Shown here in pieces: positions 34,424 to 48,614 of a stretch of 64,000 bases of DNA. The DNA comes from CAWHYG01 sp963833505. Its GTDB lineage: Bacteria; Eisenbacteria; RBG-16-71-46; CAIMUX01. The translations under genes and the position numbers were made by a program. Position 1 is the first letter of the stretch. Every line of letters begins with the position of its first letter. The stretch lies in contig CAWHYG010000008.1 of assembly GCA_963833505.1 (NCBI GenBank), forward strand, positions 186,001-250,000, written 5' to 3'. Below the pieces are notes generated by a model, which made no database searches, had not been told where the DNA came from, and saw nothing but the letters and a program-made list of their open reading frames with translations.

Positions 34424-34615
34424 CGCGAGTCGTGGCGACGCGCGCCGGAGGAGTTGACGCGCCGGAGCCCTTGTCCGATGACCGTCACTCCCCGGTGATT
34501 CCATCCGGGCCGGGCGCCCAGGTCCGTGCGCCGAAGCGGCGGCCGCCCGAACCTGCGTTTTCGCGATCACAACATCAGACGGCCTTCACGGTTGGATAAC
34601 GCGCGGTTAAACAAG

Positions 34616-34647
34616 AAGACGGCCCGGAATCAGCTCCGGGCCGTCTT
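34616..34647 (-). terminator. Rho-independent terminator of the rRNA operon
   Basis: A perfect 13-bp stem (AAGACGGCCCGGA / TCCGGGCCGTCTT) with a 6-base loop lies just after the 5S gene on the minus strand. It is followed by the T-rich tail TCTTCTTGTTT. Confidence 0.9.
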
Positions 34648-34658
34648 CGCAGAAAATC

Positions 34659-34774
34659 TCCGGCGGCGTCCTACTCTCCCACACGGTCTCCCGTGCAGTA
34701 CCATTGGCGCTGGAGGGCTTAACTACCGTGTTCGGAATGGGAACGGGTGTGGCCCCTCCGCCATTACCACCGGA
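34659..34774 (-). rRNA. rrf: 5S ribosomal RNA
   Basis: Read on the minus strand, 'CCCGTTCCCATTCCGAACAC' and 'AGTTAAGCCCTCCAGCGCC' are hallmark 5S sequences, and the ends pair (TCCGGTGG... with ...CGCCGGA). Length is about 116 bases. It is the last gene of the operon, about 95 bases after 23S. Confidence 0.93.
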
Positions 34775-34868
34775 AATGGCACGCCAGAGCGGACTTGCGC
34801 CCGCCTCCGGCAATATCTGACAACTGAGAAGAGATCTGATCGCCGAGAACTCGCACGAAGAATAAATC

Positions 34869-37892
<3,024 letters not shown>

Positions 37893-38073
37893 GAAATCCT
37901 TGGTGCTCGTTCTCGGCTGTCGAGCCGGAGCCGGCGCGCCGGCGCAAGGCCGCGCGTATCGGTTCCGCTCGTTCAGCGGATCAGATCTCTTCTTCAATTG
38001 TCAAAGACCGAAACTCGCCGGCGGGTTCCGCCGGCTGGTTCAAAAACACATCGTTGCATCGTCGCGGCAGTGG

Positions 38074-38146
38074 TGGAGATAACCGGGCTCGAACCGGCAA
38101 CCTCCGCCGTGCAAAGGCGGCGCTCTCCCAGTTGAGCTATATCCCC
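38074..38146 (-). tRNA. tRNA-Ala (UGC)
   Basis: A 73-base cloverleaf on the minus strand with acceptor stem GGGGATA / TATCTCC, anticodon loop CTTTGCACG reading TGC, and T arm GGTTCGAGCC. It lies in the 16S-23S spacer, about 180 bases before 23S. CCA is not encoded. Confidence 0.95.
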
Positions 38147-38223
38147 TGAACGCATGACCGGCCGAAGGCCGGAGGCCGGTCCCAAAGGACCGGGCCCGAA
38201 ACGCGTCATCCGGCGACCGGATG

Positions 38224-38297
<74 letters not shown>

Positions 38298-38468
38298 TTG
38301 ATCCCGCCGGCATCCTGCCCGGCTTCCGCTCAGGGAGCGCGAAGCCCGGCCGGGCGCCGGGGCTGCGGACCAGGCTCGTGGCGACGATGAAAAAAAGAGA
38401 ATGACAAGCCGGGAGTCGAACCGGACGACCTGAGAGTCTGCGCTTCCGGAAACCGGTCGCGCGGGACT

Positions 38469-40026
<1,558 letters not shown>

Positions 40027-40282
40027 TTCGAAAACTCGGAGTCGTCTCCGCCCCGAGGGACGGAGACTCCAAATGACGCACGCTCGTCGCCAGCCCTCCG
40101 AAGAGGGTCGGCTCCGAGCGCCGATTCGGGCTCGCCAAGCCTGTCATTCTCTTTTCAAAGAACTGTTCTCGCGCCTGTGCGCAAGCATGAAGACGTTCTA
40201 CGCCCGGCCTCCGGTAACAGAGGGCTCAAAAGGCCGGGGAGGCTCGAAAGCCAACCCAATCCCCTTTCGGGCGCGGATTCGT

Positions 40283-40312
40283 AATGTAGTTCGGACCGTC
40301 ACACTCAGTCAA
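40283..40312 (-). promoter_or_regulatory. Promoter of the rRNA operon
   Basis: On the minus strand TTGACT (-35), 18 bases, then TACATT (-10), with an A-rich run AAAAAAG just upstream as an UP-like element. It is about 255 bases before 16S. The whole gap 40027-40671 holds the rRNA leader, this promoter and, on the other strand, the unresolved promoter of the penicillin-binding protein gene; no other gene is supported. Confidence 0.7.
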
Positions 40313-40671
40313 CAGCTTTTTTGCAACTCCTCGACGAATTCCTTCGGATCGATGTAACACAATATAGCGCAATCGGTTACTAAGTCGATTCCGTTCCTCC
40401 AGGCGCGGTCTTCGGACCGGCACGCGAGACATTTTGTCGCCGACCCCGGAGTTGTCCCGCCGACTTCGGAACCTGCCGGAAGGGCGGCGGCCGGCGAATT
40501 CGCGTCTCCACCACGGCTGGATCGGTCTCGCCGGCGGCGCTGGCGAGGCGTGCCGGGAGGTGGCGCTGGAGTCGGCCGACGCGGACTGAGTACCTGCCCG
40601 GCGCGAAGGGGATCCGCGTCCGGCTCCGACCCGCTTGACGCCCTCCAAGGTCTGTGGTGGAGTCGAAACAA

Positions 40672-42780
40672 ATGCGAAACATGCAGGTTTTTCTGGTCTT
40701 TTTGATCCTCGTGCCCGTCGTGATGGCGGGCGCCGTCTATGGGCTCTTTCTTCTTTGGGGAAGCGACCTGCCGTCGCCGACGCGACCGCAGGAAGTCGAG
40801 CCGGCGCGGAACACGGTGCTGCTCGATCGCGATGGGAAGATCCTGGACGAGCTGTTCGTCGAGAATCGAAGTCCCATCCCGGTGCGACAGATCCCCGAAA
40901 CCATGCGCCAGGCGGTGCTCGCGACCGAGGATCGGCACTTCTACCGTCATTGGGGCCTCGATCTGAGCGGAGTGGTCCGCGCCTCCCTTTCGGACCTTCT
41001 GGCCGGGGGCATCCGCCAGGGCGCAAGCACGATCACGCAGCAGCTAGCCCGCAACGTCTTTCTTACACAGTCGCAGACGCTGGAGCGGAAGATCAAGGAG
41101 GCCATTCTCGCCGTGCGGTTGGAGCGCTCCTTCTCCAAGGAGGAGATCCTCGAGCTGTACCTCAACCAGATCTACTTCGGAGAGGGAGCTTACGGAGTCG
41201 AAGCGGCCTCCGAGCGATATTTCGGCAAGTCCTGCCGGGATCTGACCCTGCCGGAGGCGGCGCTATTGGCGGGGCTTCCGGCCAACCCGGCCGCCTATTC
41301 TCCCTTCCGCCATCCGCAGGCGGCGCGCCGCCGCCGCAACTCGGTCCTCCGGCGCATGGAAGAGGCGGGCGTCATCGATCAACAGACGCGCGAGGAAGCC
41401 GAGCGCACGGATGTACAGACGCTGACTTCATCCTCGGAGGGCAAGACGCTTGCGCCCTACTTCGTCGAGATGATCCGGAAGGAGCTGATGGAGCGGTACG
41501 GAGCGAACGCGGTCTACGGGGGAGGTCTGACCGTGCACACCACGCTCGATCGCCGGCTGCAGAGCGCCGCGGATGACGCGCTCGAGGGGGACCTCGAGGC
41601 GATCGAGGGCAAGGAAGCCATGGTCTACCGCCGTCTCCGCGGGGCCGAGACGCGCGCGGAGGCTCCGGTCGAGCCGAAGGCGATCACGCCGTATCTCCAG
41701 GGCGCGCTCATCGCGATCGAGCCGCAGACCGGCGCGATCCGCGCGCTGGTGGGCGGCCGTGATTTCGAGGAGAGCACGTTCAACCGCGCGGTCCAGGCGC
41801 GGAGACAGCCGGGCAGCGCCTTCAAGCCGGTGGTGGTTTCGACCGCCCTTCTGAACGGCTGGAAGACCACGGACATCCTGCATGACGCTCCGGTCACGTT
41901 CCGGTGGGGCAATCAGGTGTGGTCGCCGCAGAATTTCACGCGCAAATTCAGCGGCAACGTGACGCTGCGCACCGTGCTCGAGAAATCGATCAACGTGCCG
42001 AGCGTGCGGTTGATCGATGCCGTCGGTCCGCGCAACGTCATCCAGCTCGCCCGCAGGATGGGCTTTTCCGGCGACCTCAACCCGAACCTGTCCCTGGCCC
42101 TCGGGACCGGTGAGGTCACGCCGATGGAGATCACCTCGGCCTACTCGGCCTTCGCGAATCGGGGCATCCGCGAGGTGCCCTACGCGATCGAAAGCGTGGA
42201 GGACCAGAGCGGGCGCGTCCTCGAGGAGCACACCCCCGAGCCCCAGGAGGTCATGGACGAAAAGACCGCCTACCTCATGGTCAGCCTGCTGCGCTCGGTC
42301 ATCGATCACGGCACCGGCTATCCCGCCCGCGGGAAGTTCGAATTCCAGGACCCCGCGGCGGGCAAGACCGGCACCACCGACGACTACACCGACGCCTGGT
42401 TCGTGGGCTTCATCCCGCATCTGGCCTGCGGCGTGTGGGTCGGATTCGACACCAAGAAGAGCATCGGCGCCCGGATGACCGGGGCGGAGGCGGCCCTGCC
42501 GGCCTGGACCGGCTTCATGAAGGAAGCGGTGGAGGTCTACGGCCACCAGGATTTCACGCCCCCGGACGGCATCGTCATGCTCAACACCTGCGCCCAGACC
42601 GGCCTGCTCGCGACCACCGGCTGCCCGCGGGTCGTCCAGGACGCCTTCATCGCCGGGACCGAGCCGACGAAGTACTGCCGGCTCCATCCGGGAGCGCCGG
42701 CTGCGACCGGGCCGCCCCGCCCCTATGCGCCCGAGACGGAAACGGGGCCGCCGGAAGAGGACGAGTCGCCGGGGCAGTAG
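40672..42780 (+). CDS. Class A penicillin-binding protein (PBP1A family)
   Basis: A 702-residue bifunctional peptidoglycan synthase. After one N-terminal membrane helix ('VFLVFLILVPVVMAGAVYG'), the GT51 glycosyltransferase domain shows 'EDRHFYRHWGLD' (about 85) and 'GASTITQQLARN' (about 117). The transpeptidase domain has the active Ser in 'QPGSAFKP' (about 381), 'SIN' in 'EKSINVPS' (about 438) and 'KTGTTDDYTDAW' (about 564). A Pro/Glu-rich tail ends the protein. It polymerises and cross-links peptidoglycan at the outer face of the inner membrane. ATG 40672 is preferred over upstream GTGs because GTGGAG lies 10 bases before it. Confidence 0.95.
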   Translation: MRNMQVFLVFLILVPVVMAGAVYGLFLLWGSDLPSPTRPQEVEPARNTVLLDRDGKILDELFVENRSPIPVRQIPETMRQAVLATEDRHFYRHWGLDLSGVVRASLSDLLAGGIRQGASTITQQLARNVFLTQSQTLERKIKEAILAVRLERSFSKEEILELYLNQIYFGEGAYGVEAASERYFGKSCRDLTLPEAALLAGLPANPAAYSPFRHPQAARRRRNSVLRRMEEAGVIDQQTREEAERTDVQTLTSSSEGKTLAPYFVEMIRKELMERYGANAVYGGGLTVHTTLDRRLQSAADDALEGDLEAIEGKEAMVYRRLRGAETRAEAPVEPKAITPYLQGALIAIEPQTGAIRALVGGRDFEESTFNRAVQARRQPGSAFKPVVVSTALLNGWKTTDILHDAPVTFRWGNQVWSPQNFTRKFSGNVTLRTVLEKSINVPSVRLIDAVGPRNVIQLARRMGFSGDLNPNLSLALGTGEVTPMEITSAYSAFANRGIREVPYAIESVEDQSGRVLEEHTPEPQEVMDEKTAYLMVSLLRSVIDHGTGYPARGKFEFQDPAAGKTGTTDDYTDAWFVGFIPHLACGVWVGFDTKKSIGARMTGAEAALPAWTGFMKEAVEVYGHQDFTPPDGIVMLNTCAQTGLLATTGCPRVVQDAFIAGTEPTKYCRLHPGAPAATGPPRPYAPETETGPPEEDESPGQ

Positions 42781-42891
42781 CCGGGTTTCCGGGTCTAAGA
42801 ATCCGCACGAGGCGCTTTGTGGCCGTTCCCGAAGCAGTCGATGCTCGAGCCAGACCCAGGGCAGAACAACGCCGGATCGCCTGGCCGCGGA

Positions 42892-44211
42892 TCATTCCAA
42901 GGCGGAATCGATCGTTTCCAGGAGCAGCGTCGAAGGCGTCTCCGGTTCGTTCCCGATCACGATCCACCCGCGGGCGCGCTCGGCCAGATCGGGCGCCGCT
43001 CCGGCCGGCGGAAGATGCAGGCGAAGCACCGGGGTTGAAGCCGACACGCGCTCCCCGGCCGGGGCCAGGATTTCGAGCCCCACCCGCGGATCCACGACGT
43101 CGCTCGCCACCAGGCGGCCCCCTCCGGCTTCGGTGATCCACTCACCGGCGGGACGGGCGCTCACGCCGAGGAAGAACCCATCCAAGGGCGCGGTCACCTC
43201 CAGGACCGAGTCGGCGTGCGGCAGGCGGGAGAGATCCTCGAGGCAGGATACGTCGCCTTCCTGCGCCGCCACCATGCGCGCGAAACGCTCATAGCCGGCG
43301 CCGGAGGCCCAGATGCGGTCGATCGTCCGTTCCGCCTCGGCCGTCGAAACGGCGGCTCCGGCCAGCTCAAGCATCGTGCCGGCAAGCGCCAGAGTCAGCT
43401 CGCGCAGATCCGGAGCCACGCCCTCCGAGCGCAGAGCCCGCACCGACTCGGCGACTTCGAGGGCGTTTCCCGCCGTCCGGCCGAGGACCCGGTCCATCCG
43501 CGTCGAATGCGCGCGGGCGCGGATCCCGAGCAGCCCGGCCGTGGCCACGAGGGACTCAGCCAGGCGCCGCGCATCGTCGCGATCGGTCATGAAGGCGCCC
43601 GTGCCGGTCTTGACGTCCAGCGCCAGCGCCCGCACTCCCGCCGCCGCCTTCTTGCCGAGAATGCTGGCGGTGATCAGGGGAATGGACTCCACGATGGAGG
43701 CCGCGTCCCGAAGGCTGTAGAGCACCCGGTCCGCAGGAGCGATCTCCGCGCTCTGGCCGGCGATGCAGAGGCCGACCTCCTCGACCGTCAGGATGAACTC
43801 CTCCGGCGTCAAGGTCGTTTCAAGTCCGGGGATCGACTCCAGCTTGTCCAGGGTCCCGCCGGTGTGCCCGAGCGAACGGCCGGAGATCATCGGAACGGGC
43901 ACGCCCGCCGCGGCCACGAGCGGCGCCACAAGGAAGGACAGCTTGTCCCCGACGCCGCCGGTCGAGTGCTTGTCGGCCGGCGGATACGTCGTCGCCGGCA
44001 TCGGAATCCGCCTTCCGGATCGAATGACCGCCTGTGTAAGCGCCGCGGTCTCCGGCCGGCTCAGGCCTCGGAAGTACACCGCCATCATCCAGGCCGTGAG
44101 CTGATAGGGCGGGATCTCGCCGGAGGCCGCTCCGCGCACCAGGTATTCGATCTCCTCGGCCGAGAGCGGCTCACCATCGCGGGTCTTCCGGATGAGGGTC
44201 TTGGCATTCAC
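42892..44211 (-). CDS. deoA: Thymidine / pyrimidine-nucleoside phosphorylase
   Basis: A 439-residue nucleoside phosphorylase. 'DKHSTGGVGDKLSFLVAPLV' (about 80-99) is the family signature and phosphate site. 'MISGRSLGHTGGTLDKLESI' and 'ALDVKTGTGAFM' are also diagnostic. It converts thymidine (and often uridine) plus phosphate to base and deoxyribose-1-phosphate in the cytosol. Its GTG start overlaps the stop of cdd (GTGA), so the two form a coupled pyrimidine salvage pair. The C-terminal domain (about 340-430) is present and of normal length. Confidence 0.95.
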   Translation of the reverse strand: MNAKTLIRKTRDGEPLSAEEIEYLVRGAASGEIPPYQLTAWMMAVYFRGLSRPETAALTQAVIRSGRRIPMPATTYPPADKHSTGGVGDKLSFLVAPLVAAAGVPVPMISGRSLGHTGGTLDKLESIPGLETTLTPEEFILTVEEVGLCIAGQSAEIAPADRVLYSLRDAASIVESIPLITASILGKKAAAGVRALALDVKTGTGAFMTDRDDARRLAESLVATAGLLGIRARAHSTRMDRVLGRTAGNALEVAESVRALRSEGVAPDLRELTLALAGTMLELAGAAVSTAEAERTIDRIWASGAGYERFARMVAAQEGDVSCLEDLSRLPHADSVLEVTAPLDGFFLGVSARPAGEWITEAGGGRLVASDVVDPRVGLEILAPAGERVSASTPVLRLHLPPAGAAPDLAERARGWIVIGNEPETPSTLLLETIDSALE

Positions 44212-44627
44212 GGTTGCTTGCCCGTCCGTCCCGGCCCGCCGCGGAGAGGAAGCCAATCCCGCGGATGGAACGGCCCGACAACCTGCCTTCCGTTTGCGAG
44301 ATAGACGGCCGCCTCGGGCGCCCACCGGAGAAGCGCGTCACGGCAGAGGCCGCAGGGCGGGGCAGGGTTGCTGCTCGGAGTGACGATCGCGAACTCGCGA
44401 ATGGCGGCGCCGCCGGCCGCCCGCCAGGCCAGGAGGGTCGCCCGTTCGGCGCAGATTCCGAGCGGATAGCAGGCGTTCTCGATGTTCGTCCCGGCGAAGA
44501 TCCTGCCTCGCGCGTCGCGGAGAGCTGCGCCGACCCGGAATCCGGAATAGGGCGCATGGGCGCGCCGCGCGGCCGCTCGCGCCGACCCGATCAGATCGCG
44601 TGTCGCAGGACTCGGCTTCCCTGGCAT
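44208..44627 (-). CDS. cdd: Cytidine deaminase
   Basis: A 139-residue zinc enzyme deaminating cytidine and deoxycytidine to uridine forms. The active site is complete: 'NIENACYPLGICAERATLL' with the zinc Cys and catalytic Glu, and 'PPCGLCRDALLRW' with two zinc Cys. 'APYSGFRVGAAL' is the substrate-binding N-terminus. It feeds uridine or deoxyuridine to the phosphorylase whose gene it overlaps. The length is typical of the tetrameric form, with a short basic extension at the C-terminus. Confidence 0.95.
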   Translation of the reverse strand: MPGKPSPATRDLIGSARAAARRAHAPYSGFRVGAALRDARGRIFAGTNIENACYPLGICAERATLLAWRAAGGAAIREFAIVTPSSNPAPPCGLCRDALLRWAPEAAVYLANGRQVVGPFHPRDWLPLRGGPGRTGKQP

Positions 44628-44734
44628 CCTCTGCCCCGCCTCTCGATCCGGTGGTCCTCGCGGCGCCTACGGCCCGACCGGCCGGGCCAACGCCGCCGAT
44701 CGCGGGTCAAGGCGCCCATGATACCCTATCGGTC

Positions 44735-45718
44735 ATGAACCACGCACCATTCGATGAGCTTTCCGAGCATCCTGGCGGTTGGGACGGGTTGTTGGCGATC
44801 GGCCGTATTCTCCGCGGCCCGCATGGCTGCCCCTGGGACAAGGCGCAGACCGCGGATGCTCTCGCCGGGCACCTCGTCGAGGAGGCGTACGAGGTCCTCG
44901 AGGCCAGCCGGGGCTCGTCCCCGGAGAAGCTGGCCGAGGAGCTGGGCGACGCCCTCTTCCTCGTGGCGCTCGTGCAGACCGTCGCGGAGGAGGCAGGAGG
45001 ACCGGACGCCGCGACCGTGGCCGGCCTGGCGGCGCAGAAGACCATCCGCCGGCATCCCCACGTTTTCGGAGAGGAGCGCGAGCAGCTCGACGCCCGGGAA
45101 GTGGCGATCCGCTGGGAACGGCGAAAGCGGGCGGAGAGGGAAGCCGCGGCGGCATCCTCCGGCGCCCAGGCCGCCGAATCAGGGCTCGGCGGGAACGCGA
45201 GCGACACGTCGGCCGCGGTCTCGCTTCCCCCTCCTTCCTCGGCGTTGCCGGCCCTTCTCCAAGCTTACCGCCTCCAGGAAAAGGCGGCGGTCCATGGCTT
45301 CGATTGGCCCGATGCCACGCCGGTCATCGAGAAGATCGACGAAGAGCTGGAAGAGCTGAAAGAGGCGATTGACGCGAAGAACGCCGCGGCGAAGGCGCCC
45401 GCCGCCGGAGCGCCGGATCCGGCCGATCTTCACCGCGAAGGAGATGTGGGAGACGCGGAACGAACCCGCGTTCAGGACGAGTTGGGCGATCTCCTCTTCG
45501 CCGTGGTCAACCTGGCGCGGAAGCTCGAGATGGATCCGGAGCTTGCGCTCCGGCAGGCCACCGTGAAGTTCCGGACGCGGTTCAACCGCATGGCGGAGCT
45601 CGCCGAGAAGGAAGGCGCGTGCTTCGAGTCCCTGGACCTTGCCGGCATGGATGCCTGGTGGGAGGCCGTCAAGCGCGACGAGTCGAGGCGGGCCTCCAGA
45701 GGCTCCGACGACCGCTGA
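44735..45718 (+). CDS. mazG: Nucleoside triphosphate pyrophosphohydrolase MazG
   Basis: A 327-residue protein with two MazG domains. The first (about 15-120) has 'RGPHGCPWDKAQTADALAGH', 'EEAYEVLEA' and 'EELGDALFLVALV'. The second (about 170-300) has 'EKAAVHGFDWPDATPVIEKI', 'EELEELKEAI' and 'DELGDLLFAVVNLARKL', with the EExxE and ExxD metal ligands. It hydrolyses non-canonical and excess NTPs to NMP and pyrophosphate. An Ala/Pro-rich insertion of about 25 residues separates the metal motifs of the second domain. It is divergent from cdd-deoA across about 100 bases. Confidence 0.94.
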   Translation: MNHAPFDELSEHPGGWDGLLAIGRILRGPHGCPWDKAQTADALAGHLVEEAYEVLEASRGSSPEKLAEELGDALFLVALVQTVAEEAGGPDAATVAGLAAQKTIRRHPHVFGEEREQLDAREVAIRWERRKRAEREAAAASSGAQAAESGLGGNASDTSAAVSLPPPSSALPALLQAYRLQEKAAVHGFDWPDATPVIEKIDEELEELKEAIDAKNAAAKAPAAGAPDPADLHREGDVGDAERTRVQDELGDLLFAVVNLARKLEMDPELALRQATVKFRTRFNRMAELAEKEGACFESLDLAGMDAWWEAVKRDESRRASRGSDDR

Positions 45719-45769
45719 AGTCCCGGGAGTCAATCCAACACAGGGACCTTTCCGCCGCCGATCGCGGCC

Positions 45770-46849
45770 TCATTGGCTCCCGGAGCCGGCGATCTTGCGC
45801 GGCTGATCCGGCGACGCGGGCGCCCGGGCCGCTGACCCGTGGTTCCGCAGAATCCGCATCAGGCCAGGCGGGCGGTTCCGCCGCCGGTATCGCTGCCGCT
45901 CGACCCGGGAAACCGGCATCTCCTGCAGGACCGGAAGAATTTCCGCCGGCAGCGCGAGCAACCGCTGTCGATCCAGGTAGGAGAGCGCTTCTCTAACGGG
46001 AAGCGCGAGTCCGGCCCTCTCCGCAAGCCCGGTCAGCCGGTTCCAGTCGAGATGTGGACCCGCGGCGCGCACGATCGTCACGGCGTCGGCGATCCATTGC
46101 AGCGGGGGAACGAATCCCCAACAAGGGCCCTGGGCGCAGACCAGAAGCAGGCTGTCAGCGGCATTGGGAGCGCGCATGGGAAAGCCGTTCACCCGCGTCC
46201 AGACTGCGCCTTCCCGAAAGGCGTCTTCCAGGTCGTTCACGCCTGCTTCCGCCAGAACGCTCCAACACAGATCGATTCCCTGCCCCGATTCGTCGATCAG
46301 CCGTGCGCCGGGCCGGCGCGGGACGATCCCGGTGGCGGAGAGCCCGTCAGCGACGCCATCGAGCAGCCAGCCCGACGAGCGCAACGCCTCCACCGCACGA
46401 GCGAACTCCGGCCGGGGAAGCAGCAGGTCGATCTGGCGCATCCAACGCAGCCCGAGATCCTGGTAGTAGAGGTTGGCCAGCGCGGCTCCGTCCACGAGCA
46501 TCGCCTCCACCTTGCTGCGCTCGAGCGCCCAGAGGGCGGCCGATGCCCGGCGGAACAAGATCTGATTGCGCGTCCACGTCCGGCGCAGCGCTCCCTTGAA
46601 CATCCCCTGGAGCGGGCTCTCGATTCCCTGGGCGCGGAGATTGCGATCGAGAAGGGGAAAGAGCGTTGGCGTCTCCAGATCCACATCGTCGATCTTCACC
46701 CGCGCGTTCCAGAGATGCCACGCTCGCCGAGCCGTGTCACCCGAGGACAGGCAGGCCTGAAGCAGGAGTTCCTGTTCGGGGCGCGGCCAGCGTCCTCCGG
46801 CCGCGCGCCGGGCAAGGAAACGCCGGACTCGGTTGTGCAACCTCGTCAC
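45770..46849 (-). CDS. Nucleotidyltransferase-like protein (NTP_transf_5 type)
   Basis: A 359-residue protein. 'SKVEAMLVDGAALANLYYQD' and 'LRWMRQIDLLLPRPEFARAV' (about 112-151) match the NTP_transf_5 pattern of a pol-beta-like fold, with the Asp of 'RQIDLLL' as a likely metal ligand. The C-terminal half is helical. In RiPP gene clusters such proteins accompany HPr-kinase-like modifiers and are reported to add nucleotidyl or sugar groups to peptides (established for some lasso clusters). It is the last gene of the seven-gene minus-strand cassette; its GTG start lies 8 bases after the exporter stop with AGGAAG upstream. The acceptor here is unknown. Confidence 0.72.
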   Translation of the reverse strand: MTRLHNRVRRFLARRAAGGRWPRPEQELLLQACLSSGDTARRAWHLWNARVKIDDVDLETPTLFPLLDRNLRAQGIESPLQGMFKGALRRTWTRNQILFRRASAALWALERSKVEAMLVDGAALANLYYQDLGLRWMRQIDLLLPRPEFARAVEALRSSGWLLDGVADGLSATGIVPRRPGARLIDESGQGIDLCWSVLAEAGVNDLEDAFREGAVWTRVNGFPMRAPNAADSLLLVCAQGPCWGFVPPLQWIADAVTIVRAAGPHLDWNRLTGLAERAGLALPVREALSYLDRQRLLALPAEILPVLQEMPVSRVERQRYRRRNRPPGLMRILRNHGSAARAPASPDQPRKIAGSGSQ

Positions 46850-46856
46850 CGTCTTC

Positions 46857-48614
46857 CTACTTGGCAGACGTTCCCCGCGACAGCGGGATCCGGGCCGGGA
46901 CCAGTTCCCGGTCCGCCGGCGCCGATTCGCCGGTCCGCTCCACCGGCGCCAGCCGCCCCCGTTCCAGGCGGAGAAGCTCGTCGACCGCGCTCAGCGCGCT
47001 CAGAACCGTCGAGTCGTGGCTGATCAGCAGGCAGGCCGGGGCCGGTCGCAGCGCCCGCAGGTTGCGCACGAAAGCGCGAAGGCTGCTGCGGTCCAGGCTT
47101 CTCGTCGGCTCATCCAGGATGAGCAGCTTCGGCCGCCGCAGCAGAGCGCGCGCGATGACGATCCGCTGCCGCTGGCCGCCGGAGAGGAACGCCCCTTTCT
47201 CCCCCACGACGGTGTCGTATCCACGGGGCAGCCTCTCCGCGACCTGGTGGACCAGGGCCAGCCGGGCCGCCCGGAGTACTTCCTCGGCTCCCGAATCCGG
47301 ATCGCCGTAGACGATGTTGTCCCAGATCGTGCCGGAAATGATCAGCGGATCCTGCTCCACCGCTCCGATCGATCGGCGGAGATGCGCCAGGTCCAGCTCG
47401 GTGTAGGGATGGCCATCGGCCAGGAGCCGTCCGCCGGCCGGCTCGTACAGCCCGAGGATCAGGTTGGCCAGGGTGCTCTTGCCCGCCCCATTGTCGCCCA
47501 CCACCGCAACCACGCGCCCGGGAAGCAGATCCAGGCTCACATCCTTCAGGATCGTACCGTCGTCGAAGGAGAAGTCGACCGATTCCAGGCGCACCCGTCC
47601 GGTGAACTCGATCCGGCGCCGGCCGCGATCAGGGCGCACATCATCGACCGTGAGCAGGTTGTACAGCGTGGTCAGGGATTCATTTCCTTCGATGAGCCCG
47701 GGAATCGTGCTCAAGAGCGCGCTCAGGTGCGTCTTCAGGATGGTGGAGCCGACATAGAAAGAGAGCAGCTGCCCGATGGTCATGCGGCCGGCGGCGACCG
47801 CCCATCCTCCGGCGAGCAGGATGAGGATGGCGGAGGAGGCGACCACGAATTCCTGCAGGAGCTGGTAGGCCGAGCTGCGCCAGGCCATCGAGGTGCTGAT
47901 CCGCCGCTCGCTCAGCGCGGCGTGGTGGAAGCGCGCCGCCTCCACTTCTTCCACCCCGCAAGTCCGGGCCAGCGGCAGCCGCTGCAACAGCCCCTGCACG
48001 GTCTCGCCGAGGGTCTCGAACACGCGATGGTAGGCGTTGACCCACCGCCGGACGGACCGGCCCATGATCCTGGTCAGGAGATAAAGCGGCAGGATGATGA
48101 CGGCCAGCGTGACGAAAAGGAACCGGTTGATCGCCAAGAGGACCAGGCTCATCGCGGGACAGATGAGAAGCGCGGGCAGGGCCTGCGCGATCATCACGTT
48201 GCTGATCATGTCCAGGCGCAAGGTGTCCTGCGAGATCGTCACCTGTAGTCGACTCTTGTTCAGACGGGTGGCATACAGGTGGGAGAAGCCGAAGATCCTG
48301 GCCAGCAGCCCTGTTCTCAGGGACAGAATCGCCGCCTTGGTCAGGCGAAGTACCGCGTAGCGCCGCCAGAGAGCCAGACCGGTGTTCGCACCATAGAGCC
48401 CGAGGATGGCGGCGCCGGACAGCAAGAGGCCCCGGTAGTCGTGCGCCGGGATGATGACATCGAGCACGCGGCGAACCAGCGGGACCAGGGGCATCAGCGC
48501 CAGGGATTGTCCGATGGAGGCGAGCACGCAGAGCGAAAGCAGAAGAGTCGACCCGCGATAGTAACCGGCGTAGTGGCGCCAGGCAGGCCAGTTCACGCCT
48601 TTCCCGGCGGTCAT
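46857..48614 (-). CDS. ABC exporter, fused membrane and ATPase domains
   Basis: A 585-residue exporter half-transporter. Six membrane helices (about 20-310) are followed by the ATPase: Walker A 'GDNGAGKST', signature 'LSGGQRQRIVIARALLRR', Walker B 'LLILDEPTRSLD' and H-loop 'LLISHDST'. No N-terminal C39 peptidase domain is present, so it would not trim a leader itself. It is expected to homodimerise in the inner membrane and export the product of this cassette. The ATG overlaps the upstream glycosyltransferase stop (ATGA). Relatives include lipid A/MsbA-type and lasso-peptide D exporters. Confidence 0.92.
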   Translation of the reverse strand: MTAGKGVNWPAWRHYAGYYRGSTLLLSLCVLASIGQSLALMPLVPLVRRVLDVIIPAHDYRGLLLSGAAILGLYGANTGLALWRRYAVLRLTKAAILSLRTGLLARIFGFSHLYATRLNKSRLQVTISQDTLRLDMISNVMIAQALPALLICPAMSLVLLAINRFLFVTLAVIILPLYLLTRIMGRSVRRWVNAYHRVFETLGETVQGLLQRLPLARTCGVEEVEAARFHHAALSERRISTSMAWRSSAYQLLQEFVVASSAILILLAGGWAVAAGRMTIGQLLSFYVGSTILKTHLSALLSTIPGLIEGNESLTTLYNLLTVDDVRPDRGRRRIEFTGRVRLESVDFSFDDGTILKDVSLDLLPGRVVAVVGDNGAGKSTLANLILGLYEPAGGRLLADGHPYTELDLAHLRRSIGAVEQDPLIISGTIWDNIVYGDPDSGAEEVLRAARLALVHQVAERLPRGYDTVVGEKGAFLSGGQRQRIVIARALLRRPKLLILDEPTRSLDRSSLRAFVRNLRALRPAPACLLISHDSTVLSALSAVDELLRLERGRLAPVERTGESAPADRELVPARIPLSRGTSAK